Part shown: piece by piece, positions 8,454 to 15,475 of the stretch | Position numbering within the stretch: position 1 is the first letter of the stretch | Layout: the number at the start of each line of letters is the position of its first letter | Assembly (NCBI GenBank): GCA_016209345.1 | Contig: JACQWH010000019.1 | Span: 1 to 29,115, forward strand | DNA length: 29,115 nucleotides | Source: Candidatus Uhrbacteria bacterium | GTDB taxonomy: Bacteria > Patescibacteriota > Patescibacteriia > JACQRZ01 | Reading direction: 5' to 3' | Program-made: the position numbers and the translations under genes | The notes under the pieces: model-generated | Told to the model about the DNA's origin: nothing | Database searches by the model: none | Seen by the model: the letters and a program-made list of their open reading frames with translations, nothing else

Positions 8454-10232
8454 ATGGCACTTGAAATAAAAACCTGCCAGAATTGCAAAGCGGAATTTAC
8501 CCTTGAACCGGAGGATTTTGTGTTTTATGACAAGATGAAGGTCCCTACGCCTCGCGTATGCCCTTCCTGCCAGCTTATGCGACGGCTCGCCTATCGCAAT
8601 GAGCGCTCGCTATATGCGAGAAAAACAAGTAGCGATGAAAAAAACGTCATCGCTTTTTTATCTCAAGATAAACCTATGCCGGTCTACAGTCAGGAGACGT
8701 GGTCTGGTGACTCCTGGGATCCTCTTGATTACGGCATGACGTATGATTTTTCAAAGCCGTTTTTCGTCCAATTTTCCAAACTTATTTCCCGCCTGCCATG
8801 GCCCGCTCTGATTAATCTTAACTCAACGAACAGTGAATACTCCAACTACTCAAGCAACAATACGAACTGCTATCTTGTCTTTGGCAGCGACTACAACGAA
8901 CAGTGCGCGTATGCGACATTTGCTATGCATGGTCGCGACAGTATGGAAATGTACTTTACAGAAAAAGCCGAGCTTTGCTATGAGCTCATGGACTGCAGCG
9001 ATTGCTACCGAGTCGCATTCGCTCAATACGCAACCAATTGTTCTGATTCGTGTTTCCTCTTTGCGTGCAATAACTGCTCGGATTGTATCGGTTGCGTGAA
9101 TCTCAAAAACAAACAGTACTGTATTTTGAATGTTCAGTATGGCAAGGACGAGTATGAGAAAAAGAAGACCGATCTTGATCTGGGAAATGGCGTAAATCTT
9201 CGCGAGTTTGAAAATAAATTCAATGAGCTGAAACTTTGTTCCCCCCATAAATATGCAGCTATTACATCTGCGGAGAGTTCAACGGGGAATAATCTTTCGC
9301 ATGTTAAAAACTGCATAAATTGCTTCGATGTCTATGATGGGGCTGAGGATTGCAAGAACCTCTTTCTCGCGGGGTGGAATCTGAAAGACGCGCGCAACTG
9401 TAGCACGTCAGGATATGATTCACAGCTCATCTATGATTCTTGGGGCGCGTTTGAAGGGTGCTCGATGATTCGATTTTCCTGCTTTAACTCGGGGTGTCGT
9501 GATCTCTGGTATTCGATGATGAGTAAAGCGTCACACGATCTCTTTGGTTGTTTTGGACTGCGGCATAAATCGTTTTGTATTTTAAATAAACAGTATACCG
9601 AACAGGAATACAACGAGCTTTTCCCGAAAGTAATTGAGCATATGAAGTCAATACCGTTTATCGGCAACGATGGGTACACCTACTCATTTGGCGATTACTT
9701 TCCGCCTCAGCTTTCCCCCTTCTCTTATAATGAAAGTAGCGCGCAGGAATATTTTCCCCTATCGCAACAAGGGGCGCTATCCAAAGGATACGCGTGGAAG
9801 GATCCTGAAACGGCTGAGCGCGCGATTACCCTTACTGCGAAACAATTGCCAGCAGACATCAAGGGAATCAAGGATTCTCTGGTTGGAGAGATTATCGGAT
9901 GCGAGCATGGGGGCGAATGCGAGGAGCGATGCGCGCGTGCGTTCAAGCTGATTCGCGGCGAGCTTGAGTTCTATCGCCGCATGAATCTGCCAGTTCCTCG
10001 TCACTGCCCGAATTGCCGCCACTATCGGCGCATGAAACGAAGAAACCCGATCAAGCTGTGGATACGCCAATGCCAATGTGCTGGATCACAATCGGAGAAC
10101 GGCGCATATACCAATCAAGTCGCGCATATTCATGGAGCATCCGCCTGTGCCATCCAATTTCAAACACCCTACGCGCCTGATCGTGCTGAAATCGTGTATT
10201 GCGAATTGTGCTATAAGACCGAAACGGTATGA
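8454..10232 (+). CDS. Cys-rich zinc-ribbon-like protein, copy 1 of 3
   Basis: A 592-residue soluble-looking protein of a family I do not recognise functionally. The N-terminus (CQNCKAEFTLEPEDFVFYDK, then CPSCQLMRRLAYRNER) resembles the treble-clef/zinc-ribbon type described as zf-trcl. The middle is built from many Cys pairs spaced about every 15-25 residues. It contains two copies of a motif of the form GC-hydrophobic-NL-x-K-KQYCILN-x-QY-x-x-x-EY, near residues 210-235 and 363-388. The C-terminus has a second metal-site candidate (CEHGGECEERC about residue 482, then CPNCRHYRR and EIVYCELCY). No signal peptide or membrane segment is seen. Its stop overlaps the start of copy 2 by 4 nt (ATGA), implying coupled translation. 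The paired Cys suggest zinc or iron binding; the regular spacing could reflect a solenoid. Function unknown. Confidence 0.8.
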   Translation: MALEIKTCQNCKAEFTLEPEDFVFYDKMKVPTPRVCPSCQLMRRLAYRNERSLYARKTSSDEKNVIAFLSQDKPMPVYSQETWSGDSWDPLDYGMTYDFSKPFFVQFSKLISRLPWPALINLNSTNSEYSNYSSNNTNCYLVFGSDYNEQCAYATFAMHGRDSMEMYFTEKAELCYELMDCSDCYRVAFAQYATNCSDSCFLFACNNCSDCIGCVNLKNKQYCILNVQYGKDEYEKKKTDLDLGNGVNLREFENKFNELKLCSPHKYAAITSAESSTGNNLSHVKNCINCFDVYDGAEDCKNLFLAGWNLKDARNCSTSGYDSQLIYDSWGAFEGCSMIRFSCFNSGCRDLWYSMMSKASHDLFGCFGLRHKSFCILNKQYTEQEYNELFPKVIEHMKSIPFIGNDGYTYSFGDYFPPQLSPFSYNESSAQEYFPLSQQGALSKGYAWKDPETAERAITLTAKQLPADIKGIKDSLVGEIIGCEHGGECEERCARAFKLIRGELEFYRRMNLPVPRHCPNCRHYRRMKRRNPIKLWIRQCQCAGSQSENGAYTNQVAHIHGASACAIQFQTPYAPDRAEIVYCELCYKTETV

Positions 10233-12013
10233 CATCTGAATCGAAAACCTGCCAGAATTGCAAAGTGGAATTTACCCTTGAACCGGAGGATTTCCTGTTT
10301 TATAAAAAAATGAAGGTCCCTGCGCCGACGTGGTGTCCGGATTGCCGATTCATGCGGCGCTTGCATTGGCGCAATGAACGAGCGTTTTTCCATTCTACCT
10401 GCAAGAAATGCAATAAAAAAATTCTCTCCGTCTACTCGCCCAGCTCCGGCATTGTGGTCTATTGCCGCCCGTGCTGGTGGTCCGATGATTGGGACGGGCT
10501 TGACTATGGCATTGACTTTGATCCTTCACGACCATTTTTTGACCAAATCAATGCTCTGCTCCATCGCGTTCCCCTTCCCGACCTTTTCGGACTTTATACT
10601 ACCCTGGAAAACTCCGAATATACCAACATGGTCGGGTATCTTAAAAACTGCTACTTCCTGACCATGGCTGATTGGAATGAAGATTGCTCCTACGGGAGTA
10701 ATTTTTTTCATTGCAAGGACTCTCTTGACTGCCTGATGCTGTATGAAAGCGAGCTGTGCTATGAAGCCGTGAACTGCCACAAGTGCTACAAAACGCTCTT
10801 TTCCATTGACTGTGAGAAGTGCACGAATGTCAGTTTTTCAAAAAATTGCATTGGGTGTACCGACTGCGTCGGGTGCGTCAATTTGAACAACAAGCAATAC
10901 TGCATTTTTAACATACAGTATTCCGCGGACGAATATCGAGAACGCGCAAAAGAGTATCTTCCTTCATCGCGAACGGGTATTGTGCGGACGCAAAAAAGGG
11001 CGGAGAATTTTTGGCTATCCTTTCCAAGCAAATATCTGCATGAACGCCACTCGCAAGATGTCTCCGGCGACTATATCTACAATTCAGTAAACACCTACGA
11101 TTCCTTTTTGGTGCAGGATATGGAGAATGCCCGCTATTGCGCGCTTGTTCTCCCGGGGAAAACAACTGAGTGCTATGATCACACCCATTACGGCATAAAC
11201 GCTTCACTGTTATATGAAACATTACAGTGTGGCGGCCAGGCATCCAATATCAAATTCAGCTGGTTCACCGTTATTGACGTCATGAATATTGAATATGGTA
11301 TTTTCAATATCGGCGCAAAGGATTGCTTCGGTTCTGTGGGAATAAAAAAACGCCAGTATTGTATTCTGAATAAACAGTATTCAAAAACCGAGTACGAAGC
11401 GCTTCGCGATACCATTATTCTTCATATGCGAAAAATGCCGTATCGCGACAGTCACGGTACGGTTTATGATTATGGCGAATTCTTTCCTGTTGAGATGAGC
11501 CCCTTTGCCTATAATGCAAGCGGCGCGCAGGAGTTTTTCCCGCTCAATGAAACCGCGGCAACGCGAAAAGGATTTCGCTGGGAGCAGCCGGCAACATATG
11601 CCGGCGCGATGACAATGCCGGCGCACGACATTCCCGACACAAGCACTGCCATTCCCGACACAATCGTCAATGACATTCTTGAGTGCGAGCACCGCGGCAC
11701 CTGTACGGACCGCTGCAGCGGCGCATATAAAATTCTCGCGCGCGATCTCAAGTTTTATAGAGAAATGGGGCTTCCGCTCCCCTCGCTGTGCCCAAACTGC
11801 CGTCACTATCAACGTGTTGCAAAACGCAACTCGCACAAACTCTGGGATCGCCGCTGTATGTGCGAAAATGATACCCACGTACATCACAACACTAATGATG
11901 CACAGCCAGGCGGATCCATGTCCGCCTGCATGCAGAAATTCAAAACAACATACCCACCGGACAAACCGGCCATTGTCTATTGCAAAAAATGTTTTCGCGC
12001 CGAGATTGCTTGA
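10229..12013 (+). CDS. Cys-rich zinc-ribbon-like protein, copy 2 of 3
   Basis: A 594-residue paralogue of the preceding gene with the same layout. The N-terminal zinc ribbon is CQNCKVEFTLEPEDFLFYKK plus CPDCRFMRRLHWRNER. A further Cys quartet (CKKC ... CRPCWWSDDWD) is present here as in copy 3 but missing in copy 1. The two KQYCI-type motifs lie near residues 207-232 and 365-390, and the C-terminal set is CEHRGTCTDRC, CPNCRHYQR and IVYCKKCF. The DNA encoding the first 28 or so codons after the start is nearly identical to copy 1 (about 7 differences over 83 nt), while the rest has diverged, which suggests gene conversion or strong constraint there. It starts by a 4-nt overlap. Metal binding is inferred; no enzyme motif is visible. 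Confidence 0.8.
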   Translation: MTSESKTCQNCKVEFTLEPEDFLFYKKMKVPAPTWCPDCRFMRRLHWRNERAFFHSTCKKCNKKILSVYSPSSGIVVYCRPCWWSDDWDGLDYGIDFDPSRPFFDQINALLHRVPLPDLFGLYTTLENSEYTNMVGYLKNCYFLTMADWNEDCSYGSNFFHCKDSLDCLMLYESELCYEAVNCHKCYKTLFSIDCEKCTNVSFSKNCIGCTDCVGCVNLNNKQYCIFNIQYSADEYRERAKEYLPSSRTGIVRTQKRAENFWLSFPSKYLHERHSQDVSGDYIYNSVNTYDSFLVQDMENARYCALVLPGKTTECYDHTHYGINASLLYETLQCGGQASNIKFSWFTVIDVMNIEYGIFNIGAKDCFGSVGIKKRQYCILNKQYSKTEYEALRDTIILHMRKMPYRDSHGTVYDYGEFFPVEMSPFAYNASGAQEFFPLNETAATRKGFRWEQPATYAGAMTMPAHDIPDTSTAIPDTIVNDILECEHRGTCTDRCSGAYKILARDLKFYREMGLPLPSLCPNCRHYQRVAKRNSHKLWDRRCMCENDTHVHHNTNDAQPGGSMSACMQKFKTTYPPDKPAIVYCKKCFRAEIA

Positions 12014-12024
12014 AATGTCTGAAT

Positions 12025-12098
12025 TGGTCGGGCTGGAGGGAATTGAACCCTCTCTACATCGACCCGAACGATGCGTACTACCGGTATACGACAGCCCG
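12025..12098 (-). tRNA. tRNA-Pro (anticodon CGG)
   Basis: A full cloverleaf can be folded on the minus strand. The acceptor is CGGGCTG/CAGCCCG, the D arm GTAT/GTAC, and the anticodon stem CATCG/CGATG with loop TTCGGGT (anticodon at 12064-12066). The T arm is GAGGG-TTCAATT-CCCTC, followed by discriminator A and an encoded CCA at 12025-12027. All stems pair, apart from one G-T wobble in the D stem. It lies between two convergent Cys-rich genes. Confidence 0.95.
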
Positions 12099-12101
12099 TA
12101 A

Positions 12102-12125
12102 AACTCTTGAGTTAACTCAAGAGTT
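12102..12125 (-). terminator. Perfect palindrome at the end of Cys-rich copy 3
   Basis: A 24-bp perfect palindrome (two 12-bp halves) overlaps the last codons and TAA stop of the minus-strand gene and ends 4 bp before the 5' end of tRNA-Pro. On the minus strand the stem is followed by TTTTA, so it may be a weak intrinsic terminator or a processing hairpin between the mRNA and the tRNA. A dimeric protein-binding site is an alternative. Confidence 0.5.
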
Positions 12126-13794
12126 CCTGATAACACGGATGGCAGTATACAATATCTTTCCCATCCGGTCTATAGGTGGTCTCAAACTCATTTGTGCATG
12201 AAGCGGAGCCGTGATGTGCATGCCCCTCGGTGCACATGCAGGTGCGGTGGTACAGTATTGGGACAAAAAAACGTTTCATCCGACTCTTAAAACGGCAATC
12301 TTGACATTCCAAGGGAATCGGTAGGCGCATCTTCTTGAGGTGGCCAAGTTCTTTACGAAGAATCCTATAATTTGCGGTACAGGCGACGCAACGAAGTATT
12401 TCTTTTGTGATATGTTCATCAATGGTGGAGGTGTCAGACAGTATGGTCTCCGGCATGATCGTTTCCTTGCCGCGCACCCCTTTTTCCTCATCCTCCCAAC
12501 GTAAGCCAATTTTTACCGCGTTATCGCCTGATAATGGCAGATATTCATGGGCAAGCGATTCATTATACGCAAGAGGAGAATACCGCATTGGAAAAAATTC
12601 CGCCCATTCTCCGCGTTTCTTCATGTCTGCAATGATTTGATCTCTAAGTTTTTTGTATGCTCCTTCGTCATACTGCTTGTTGAGAATGCAAAACTGCTTT
12701 TTTCGCAGATTAACGCAACCGAAAAGATCCTGCGAATTGATACAAAAATAGCAATAACTTGAAAAGGCGCAATTGCCCGCACAGAACGAGCACAGAACGG
12801 TGTTTGTGCCGGGGGTTGATGAACATTCATACCCTGTTGTAGCACCCGATCCACCAAAGCTGCATCGGTAGATATCATGCGCATCATAGGCAATACGCAT
12901 ACTCTCGCTGATGTTTTCGCTCTCAACAATCGTAAAACTCTTGCGGACGAGCCGAGAATTATATATCTCATTTCCGACAGAATCCTCGCTCCTGCGAATG
13001 GTCGCGCATTCAACCGGCTGCGCGCTTGAAAACGCGTCAAATTTTTTCATGTGTTCTTCAAAACTGGTGCGCGTTTGGAATGCGGCATTCAGCCGACGTT
13101 CGTATTCCTCCTTGGAACATTTTTCATTATACCAATAATACTGCCTGTGTTTCAGGTTTACGCATCCAAAACAATTTTGACAATCATGAAGATCGCGACC
13201 CAAATAACAGTCACTGCATTTTTCCGCACGCGTCACGAATGCACAGGCATGCGAATCTGTTGTACTAACGCAATCATAGAGCAACTCAGAACGAAGAACG
13301 CTAAGACAATCACTGCAATCACGAGAGTAGTCAATGAGGCGCGAATAAAGCGATCCCTCAGATTGTACTGCTGAGAAGGTAAGGTAGTTATCCTTGCCGC
13401 CGACAATCCAATTCGCGTATTCGCAATTCACCGGCTGTTGATAGAGGACAGTTGCAACATGCGGCACATCCTTCATAAGTGCGTACCACTGATCGATGAA
13501 GGATTGCGAGGGATCATAATCACGCCCATATCCGAGCGGATCCCAGCCATCTCCGTACCAGCATGTGTTGCAGAGAACCTTTGCATAGGAGCGGAGCGAA
13601 TAGACTGCAAGGATTTCTTTTTTGCATAGTTCGCATGTGCGCGTATAGAGGTGCCGTTCGTTGCGCCAAGAAAGACGCTGTTGAAGTGAATGAGTCGCGC
13701 AGAGGGTCGGCTCCGGTGCGCTGAAATAATCCAAAATCTTCTGATCATTCGGGTGAACAGAAAATGCACTGTTACATTCACGGCACGTTGGCAT
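12112..13794 (-). CDS. Cys-rich zinc-ribbon-like protein, copy 3 of 3
   Basis: A 560-residue divergent member of the same family, facing the other two. The N-terminus starts directly with the ribbon (CRECNSAFSVHPNDQKILDY); the second CxxC of that ribbon is altered to CATH. The next quartet (CELCKKEI ... CNTCWYGDGWDPLGYGRDYDP) matches copy 2. The repeat motif is present near residue 205 in a degenerate form (FGCVNLKHRQYYWYN) and near 353 in good form (FGCVNLRKKQFCILNKQY). The C-terminus has CVACTANYRILRKEL, CQDCRFKSRMKR, CMC, a His-rich stretch and IVYCHPCY. Function unknown, probably metal-binding. The loss of some ligands suggests its first zinc site works differently or not at all. Confidence 0.78.
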   Translation of the reverse strand: MPTCRECNSAFSVHPNDQKILDYFSAPEPTLCATHSLQQRLSWRNERHLYTRTCELCKKEILAVYSLRSYAKVLCNTCWYGDGWDPLGYGRDYDPSQSFIDQWYALMKDVPHVATVLYQQPVNCEYANWIVGGKDNYLTFSAVQSEGSLYSRLIDYSRDCSDCLSVLRSELLYDCVSTTDSHACAFVTRAEKCSDCYLGRDLHDCQNCFGCVNLKHRQYYWYNEKCSKEEYERRLNAAFQTRTSFEEHMKKFDAFSSAQPVECATIRRSEDSVGNEIYNSRLVRKSFTIVESENISESMRIAYDAHDIYRCSFGGSGATTGYECSSTPGTNTVLCSFCAGNCAFSSYCYFCINSQDLFGCVNLRKKQFCILNKQYDEGAYKKLRDQIIADMKKRGEWAEFFPMRYSPLAYNESLAHEYLPLSGDNAVKIGLRWEDEEKGVRGKETIMPETILSDTSTIDEHITKEILRCVACTANYRILRKELGHLKKMRLPIPLECQDCRFKSRMKRFFVPILYHRTCMCTEGHAHHGSASCTNEFETTYRPDGKDIVYCHPCYQELLS

Positions 13795-13868
13795 AATATT
13801 CTGTCATCAAAAGCCAGCACGGATAGAATCGATAAACGAGAAATGTGCGCGCACCTCTTACCAAAATA

Positions 13869-13894
13869 GATTCCTCGACTCCGCTCGGAATGAC
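13869..13894. repeat. Short REP-like intergenic sequence
   Basis: The bases from GATTCCTCGACT to CTCGGAATGAC match, from memory, a short palindromic-type sequence seen between genes in many bacterial genomes. It lies in the 100-bp gap between the rpmG stop and the Cys-rich copy 3 start. It is not repeated elsewhere in this window, so its repeat nature rests on recall and is uncertain. Confidence 0.35.
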
Positions 13895-13896
13895 AT

Positions 13897-14055
13897 CTAT
13901 TTCGTCTCTTTGTGGAGTGTGTGTTTCTTGCAGAATCTGCAATACTTCATCAGCTGAAGGCGCACTTTACTGAGCTTCTTTTTATTCTTCTCGGTAATGT
14001 GCGTGATTCTTTTACACACCGTACATTCGAGTTTTACAAGATTGTCTTGGGACAT
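13897..14055 (-). CDS. rpmG: 50S ribosomal protein bL33
   Basis: A 52-residue frame from ATG at 14055 to TAG at 13897. The translation begins MSQDNLVKLECTVCKRITH and ends MKYCRFCKKHTLHKETK. Two CxxC pairs (CTVC and CRFC) form the zinc site of the zinc-binding (C+) form of bL33, and YCRFCKKHTLHKE is the family signature at the C-terminus. It follows tRNA-Thr(TGT) by about 60 nt on the same strand, a common arrangement for rpmG next to tRNA genes. The leader contains an AAGCTAGAACC motif also found before rplU. Length and motifs are normal. Confidence 0.93.
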   Translation of the reverse strand: MSQDNLVKLECTVCKRITHITEKNKKKLSKVRLQLMKYCRFCKKHTLHKETK

Positions 14056-14116
14056 ATAAGTTCAGGTTATTAGGTGATAGGTTCTAGCTTACAGCAAAAA
14101 AATAAAATATCAATCC

Positions 14117-14192
14117 TGGAGCCACCTCGCGGACTCGAACCGCGGACCTTCACTTTACAAAAGTGTTGCTCTACCAGCTGAGCTAAGGTGGC
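14117..14192 (-). tRNA. tRNA-Thr (anticodon TGT)
   Basis: A complete cloverleaf on the minus strand. The acceptor is GCCACCT/AGGTGGC, the D arm GCTC-AGCTGGTA-GAGC, the anticodon loop TTTGTAA (anticodon TGT), the variable loop AGGTC, and the T arm CGCGG-TTCGAGT-CCGCG. Discriminator T and CCA are encoded (14117-14120). The outermost anticodon-stem pair is A-A. It lies 34 nt after tRNA-Tyr and is probably cotranscribed with it. Confidence 0.96.
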
Positions 14193-14226
14193 GGATGGTA
14201 TACCATGCCGAAGCTTTGGCGAAGGA

Positions 14227-14313
14227 TGGTGGGCGGTGGAGGACTCGAACCTCCGGAGGCCTTTAGGCCGCGAGATTTACAGTCTCGTGCAATTGCCGCT
14301 ATGCGAACCGCCC
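14227..14313 (-). tRNA. tRNA-Tyr (anticodon GTA)
   Basis: An 87-nt class II tRNA with a long variable arm (CGGCCTAAAGGCC region), acceptor GGGCGGT/ACCGCCC, anticodon loop CTGTAAA (anticodon GTA), and T arm GGAGG-TTCGAGT-CCTCC. Discriminator A and CCA are encoded. Its 5' half overlaps the end of the homing endonuclease reading frame, which stops at the TAA formed in the anticodon loop. The tRNA itself is intact. Confidence 0.96.
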
Positions 14314-15095
14314 AAAAGACCAAATTCATGTGCCCTCTGTCTATGCTTAGGATTGCCGAATCCTATCATGGAAATATATCTTTGTAAATCCTCTTTTCTT
14401 GTAAGATAAAAAACGTGAGTAGCGTTTGATGGATGATATGATAAATTAAGTAGCATCAGTCGTAATGAATCAAGAAGAGGCCTTGATCTATTTGAAAAAC
14501 TCATTTGGACTGCCTTGCCTCTCAACCTATAAATCGATCCGTCTGTATCAAAAAATCCCCTGATAAACTTCTTGCAATACGAACTATTTCTCAGAACCCA
14601 TGTTGGAACATTAGATTGCTCTTTCACTTTATTTTTTGCTGTAAGCCCTATCCTTGTTAAATATGATACAGCCTCAACTGAACCGAAATAAACATCAGCC
14701 GTATTATGGCATCTACGATATTGTACCCCCGCGTTTCTATTAAATAATCGTTTAATAATCTTAGCAACATATGCGATATACCCATAGTCATCCCGAGCAT
14801 TAATTGTTACGATGAGCTGACCGTCTGATCTATGCCCATCACCGAGCATTATACCCATAAACTCTGCCAAATCACTGCTCAACGGTGGCAGTGTTACGCG
14901 TTTCTTGTTTCTATAATGTTCTTTTTTATACGGACATGGAGTAATGTTAAATCTTCTCATGCGTTCGTATGCTGACGGATATGTAATTCCGAGAATTTCG
15001 GCAATCTCTATAATCGTTTTATTCCTTCTTACATAGAGTTCCAAAAGTTCCTTGCGCTTCACCGCTTCCTCAATTTTAGTCCATCTTTTTGGCAT
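14277..15095 (-). CDS. LAGLIDADG homing endonuclease with N-terminal HTH
   Basis: A 272-residue protein. Residues about 10-50 form a helix-turn-helix-like segment (IIEIAEILGITYPSAYERMRRF). Two LAGLIDADG motifs follow, LAEFMGIMLGDGH at 76-88 and FIRGFFDTDGS at 177-187, each keeping the acidic catalytic residue, so a single-chain two-motif nuclease is expected. Such enzymes cut one long DNA site and drive the spread of introns or of their own gene. It is not inside the nearby group I intron but 75 nt downstream of that split tRNA. Its last 11 codons and stop lie within tRNA-Tyr. A TATACT (15110-15115) 15 nt before the ATG may be its own -10 box; no good -35 is seen. The stretch is visibly more AT-rich than its neighbours, consistent with horizontal gain. 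Confidence 0.88.
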   Translation of the reverse strand: MPKRWTKIEEAVKRKELLELYVRRNKTIIEIAEILGITYPSAYERMRRFNITPCPYKKEHYRNKKRVTLPPLSSDLAEFMGIMLGDGHRSDGQLIVTINARDDYGYIAYVAKIIKRLFNRNAGVQYRRCHNTADVYFGSVEAVSYLTRIGLTAKNKVKEQSNVPTWVLRNSSYCKKFIRGFFDTDGSIYRLRGKAVQMSFSNRSRPLLDSLRLMLLNLSYHPSNATHVFYLTRKEDLQRYISMIGFGNPKHRQRAHEFGLLGGSHSGNCTRL

Positions 15096-15169
15096 AACTG
15101 TACCATAATAGTATACCGCCGAATTCTATTGAAAGAATAAAAGAACAGGGGGGCAAAAACAAAAAATAA

Positions 15170-15436
15170 TGGAGCCGTTGTGCGGAATCGAACCGCAGAC
15201 CTACTCCTTCACTGATACCTCATTTTTATTACAACATAGTATATGAGGGCTAGACTGTATATTGAGCATAGCTTTCGCTGAAGCTCCCCTTGTCAGTCGT
15301 TCGGGCGTATATATACGCCACGGTCTGGGCCATATGTTTGGCCTTTAACCGTTATTCGGGATTCGCTATTCCGTTTCCAGAATAGTGGGCAATAGTAGTT
15401 ACCATGGAGTTGCTCTACCAGCTGAGCTACAACGGC
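15170..15436 (-). tRNA. tRNA-Thr (anticodon GGT) split by a group I intron
   Basis: The two exons give a complete 76-nt tRNA. The acceptor is GCCGTTG/CAACGGC, the D arm GCTC-AGCTGGTA-GAGC, the anticodon stem ACTCC/GGAGT, and the anticodon loop after joining ATGGTAA with anticodon GGT. The variable loop is AGGTC and the T arm TGCGG-TTCGATT-CCGCA, with discriminator T and an encoded CCA (15170-15172). The 5' exon is 15401-15436 and the 3' exon 15170-15209. The interruption falls between positions 36 and 37, next to the anticodon, as in known bacterial tRNA-Arg(CCT) introns. Splicing would be needed for a functional tRNA decoding ACC/ACT. Confidence 0.92.
15210..15400 (-). ncRNA. Group I self-splicing intron (191 nt)
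   Basis: The sequence separating the tRNA-Thr(GGT) exons has group I hallmarks. The 5' exon ends in T and the intron ends in G. A P1 helix pairs exon GGT plus intron AA with TTGCC, placing a U-G wobble at the splice site. P7 can be read as GACTG pairing with CAGTC, the latter inside ATATACAGTCTAG, which resembles the conserved S element. Between them AGCTT/AAGCT forms P8. A GGCGTA/TACGCC hairpin fits a P5 or P6 extension, and CCTCAT/ATGAGG near the 3' end fits P9. At 191 nt it is close to the smallest natural group I introns, such as those of tRNA-Arg and tRNA-Leu, and it encodes no protein. Confidence 0.85.
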
Positions 15437-15475
15437 AAAAAAAGTAAAAGAACGAGACCTGTCCTTTCAAAAACG

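Noticed and set aside
11381..12136. Minus-strand frame opposite Cys-rich copy 2 and across tRNA-Pro
   Set aside because: It runs through a well-folded tRNA and is antisense to a gene supported by paralogues.
14227..14313. Intron or truncation in tRNA-Tyr because a gene runs into it
   Set aside because: The tRNA folds completely, including the variable arm and CCA end; only the endonuclease reading frame overlaps it.
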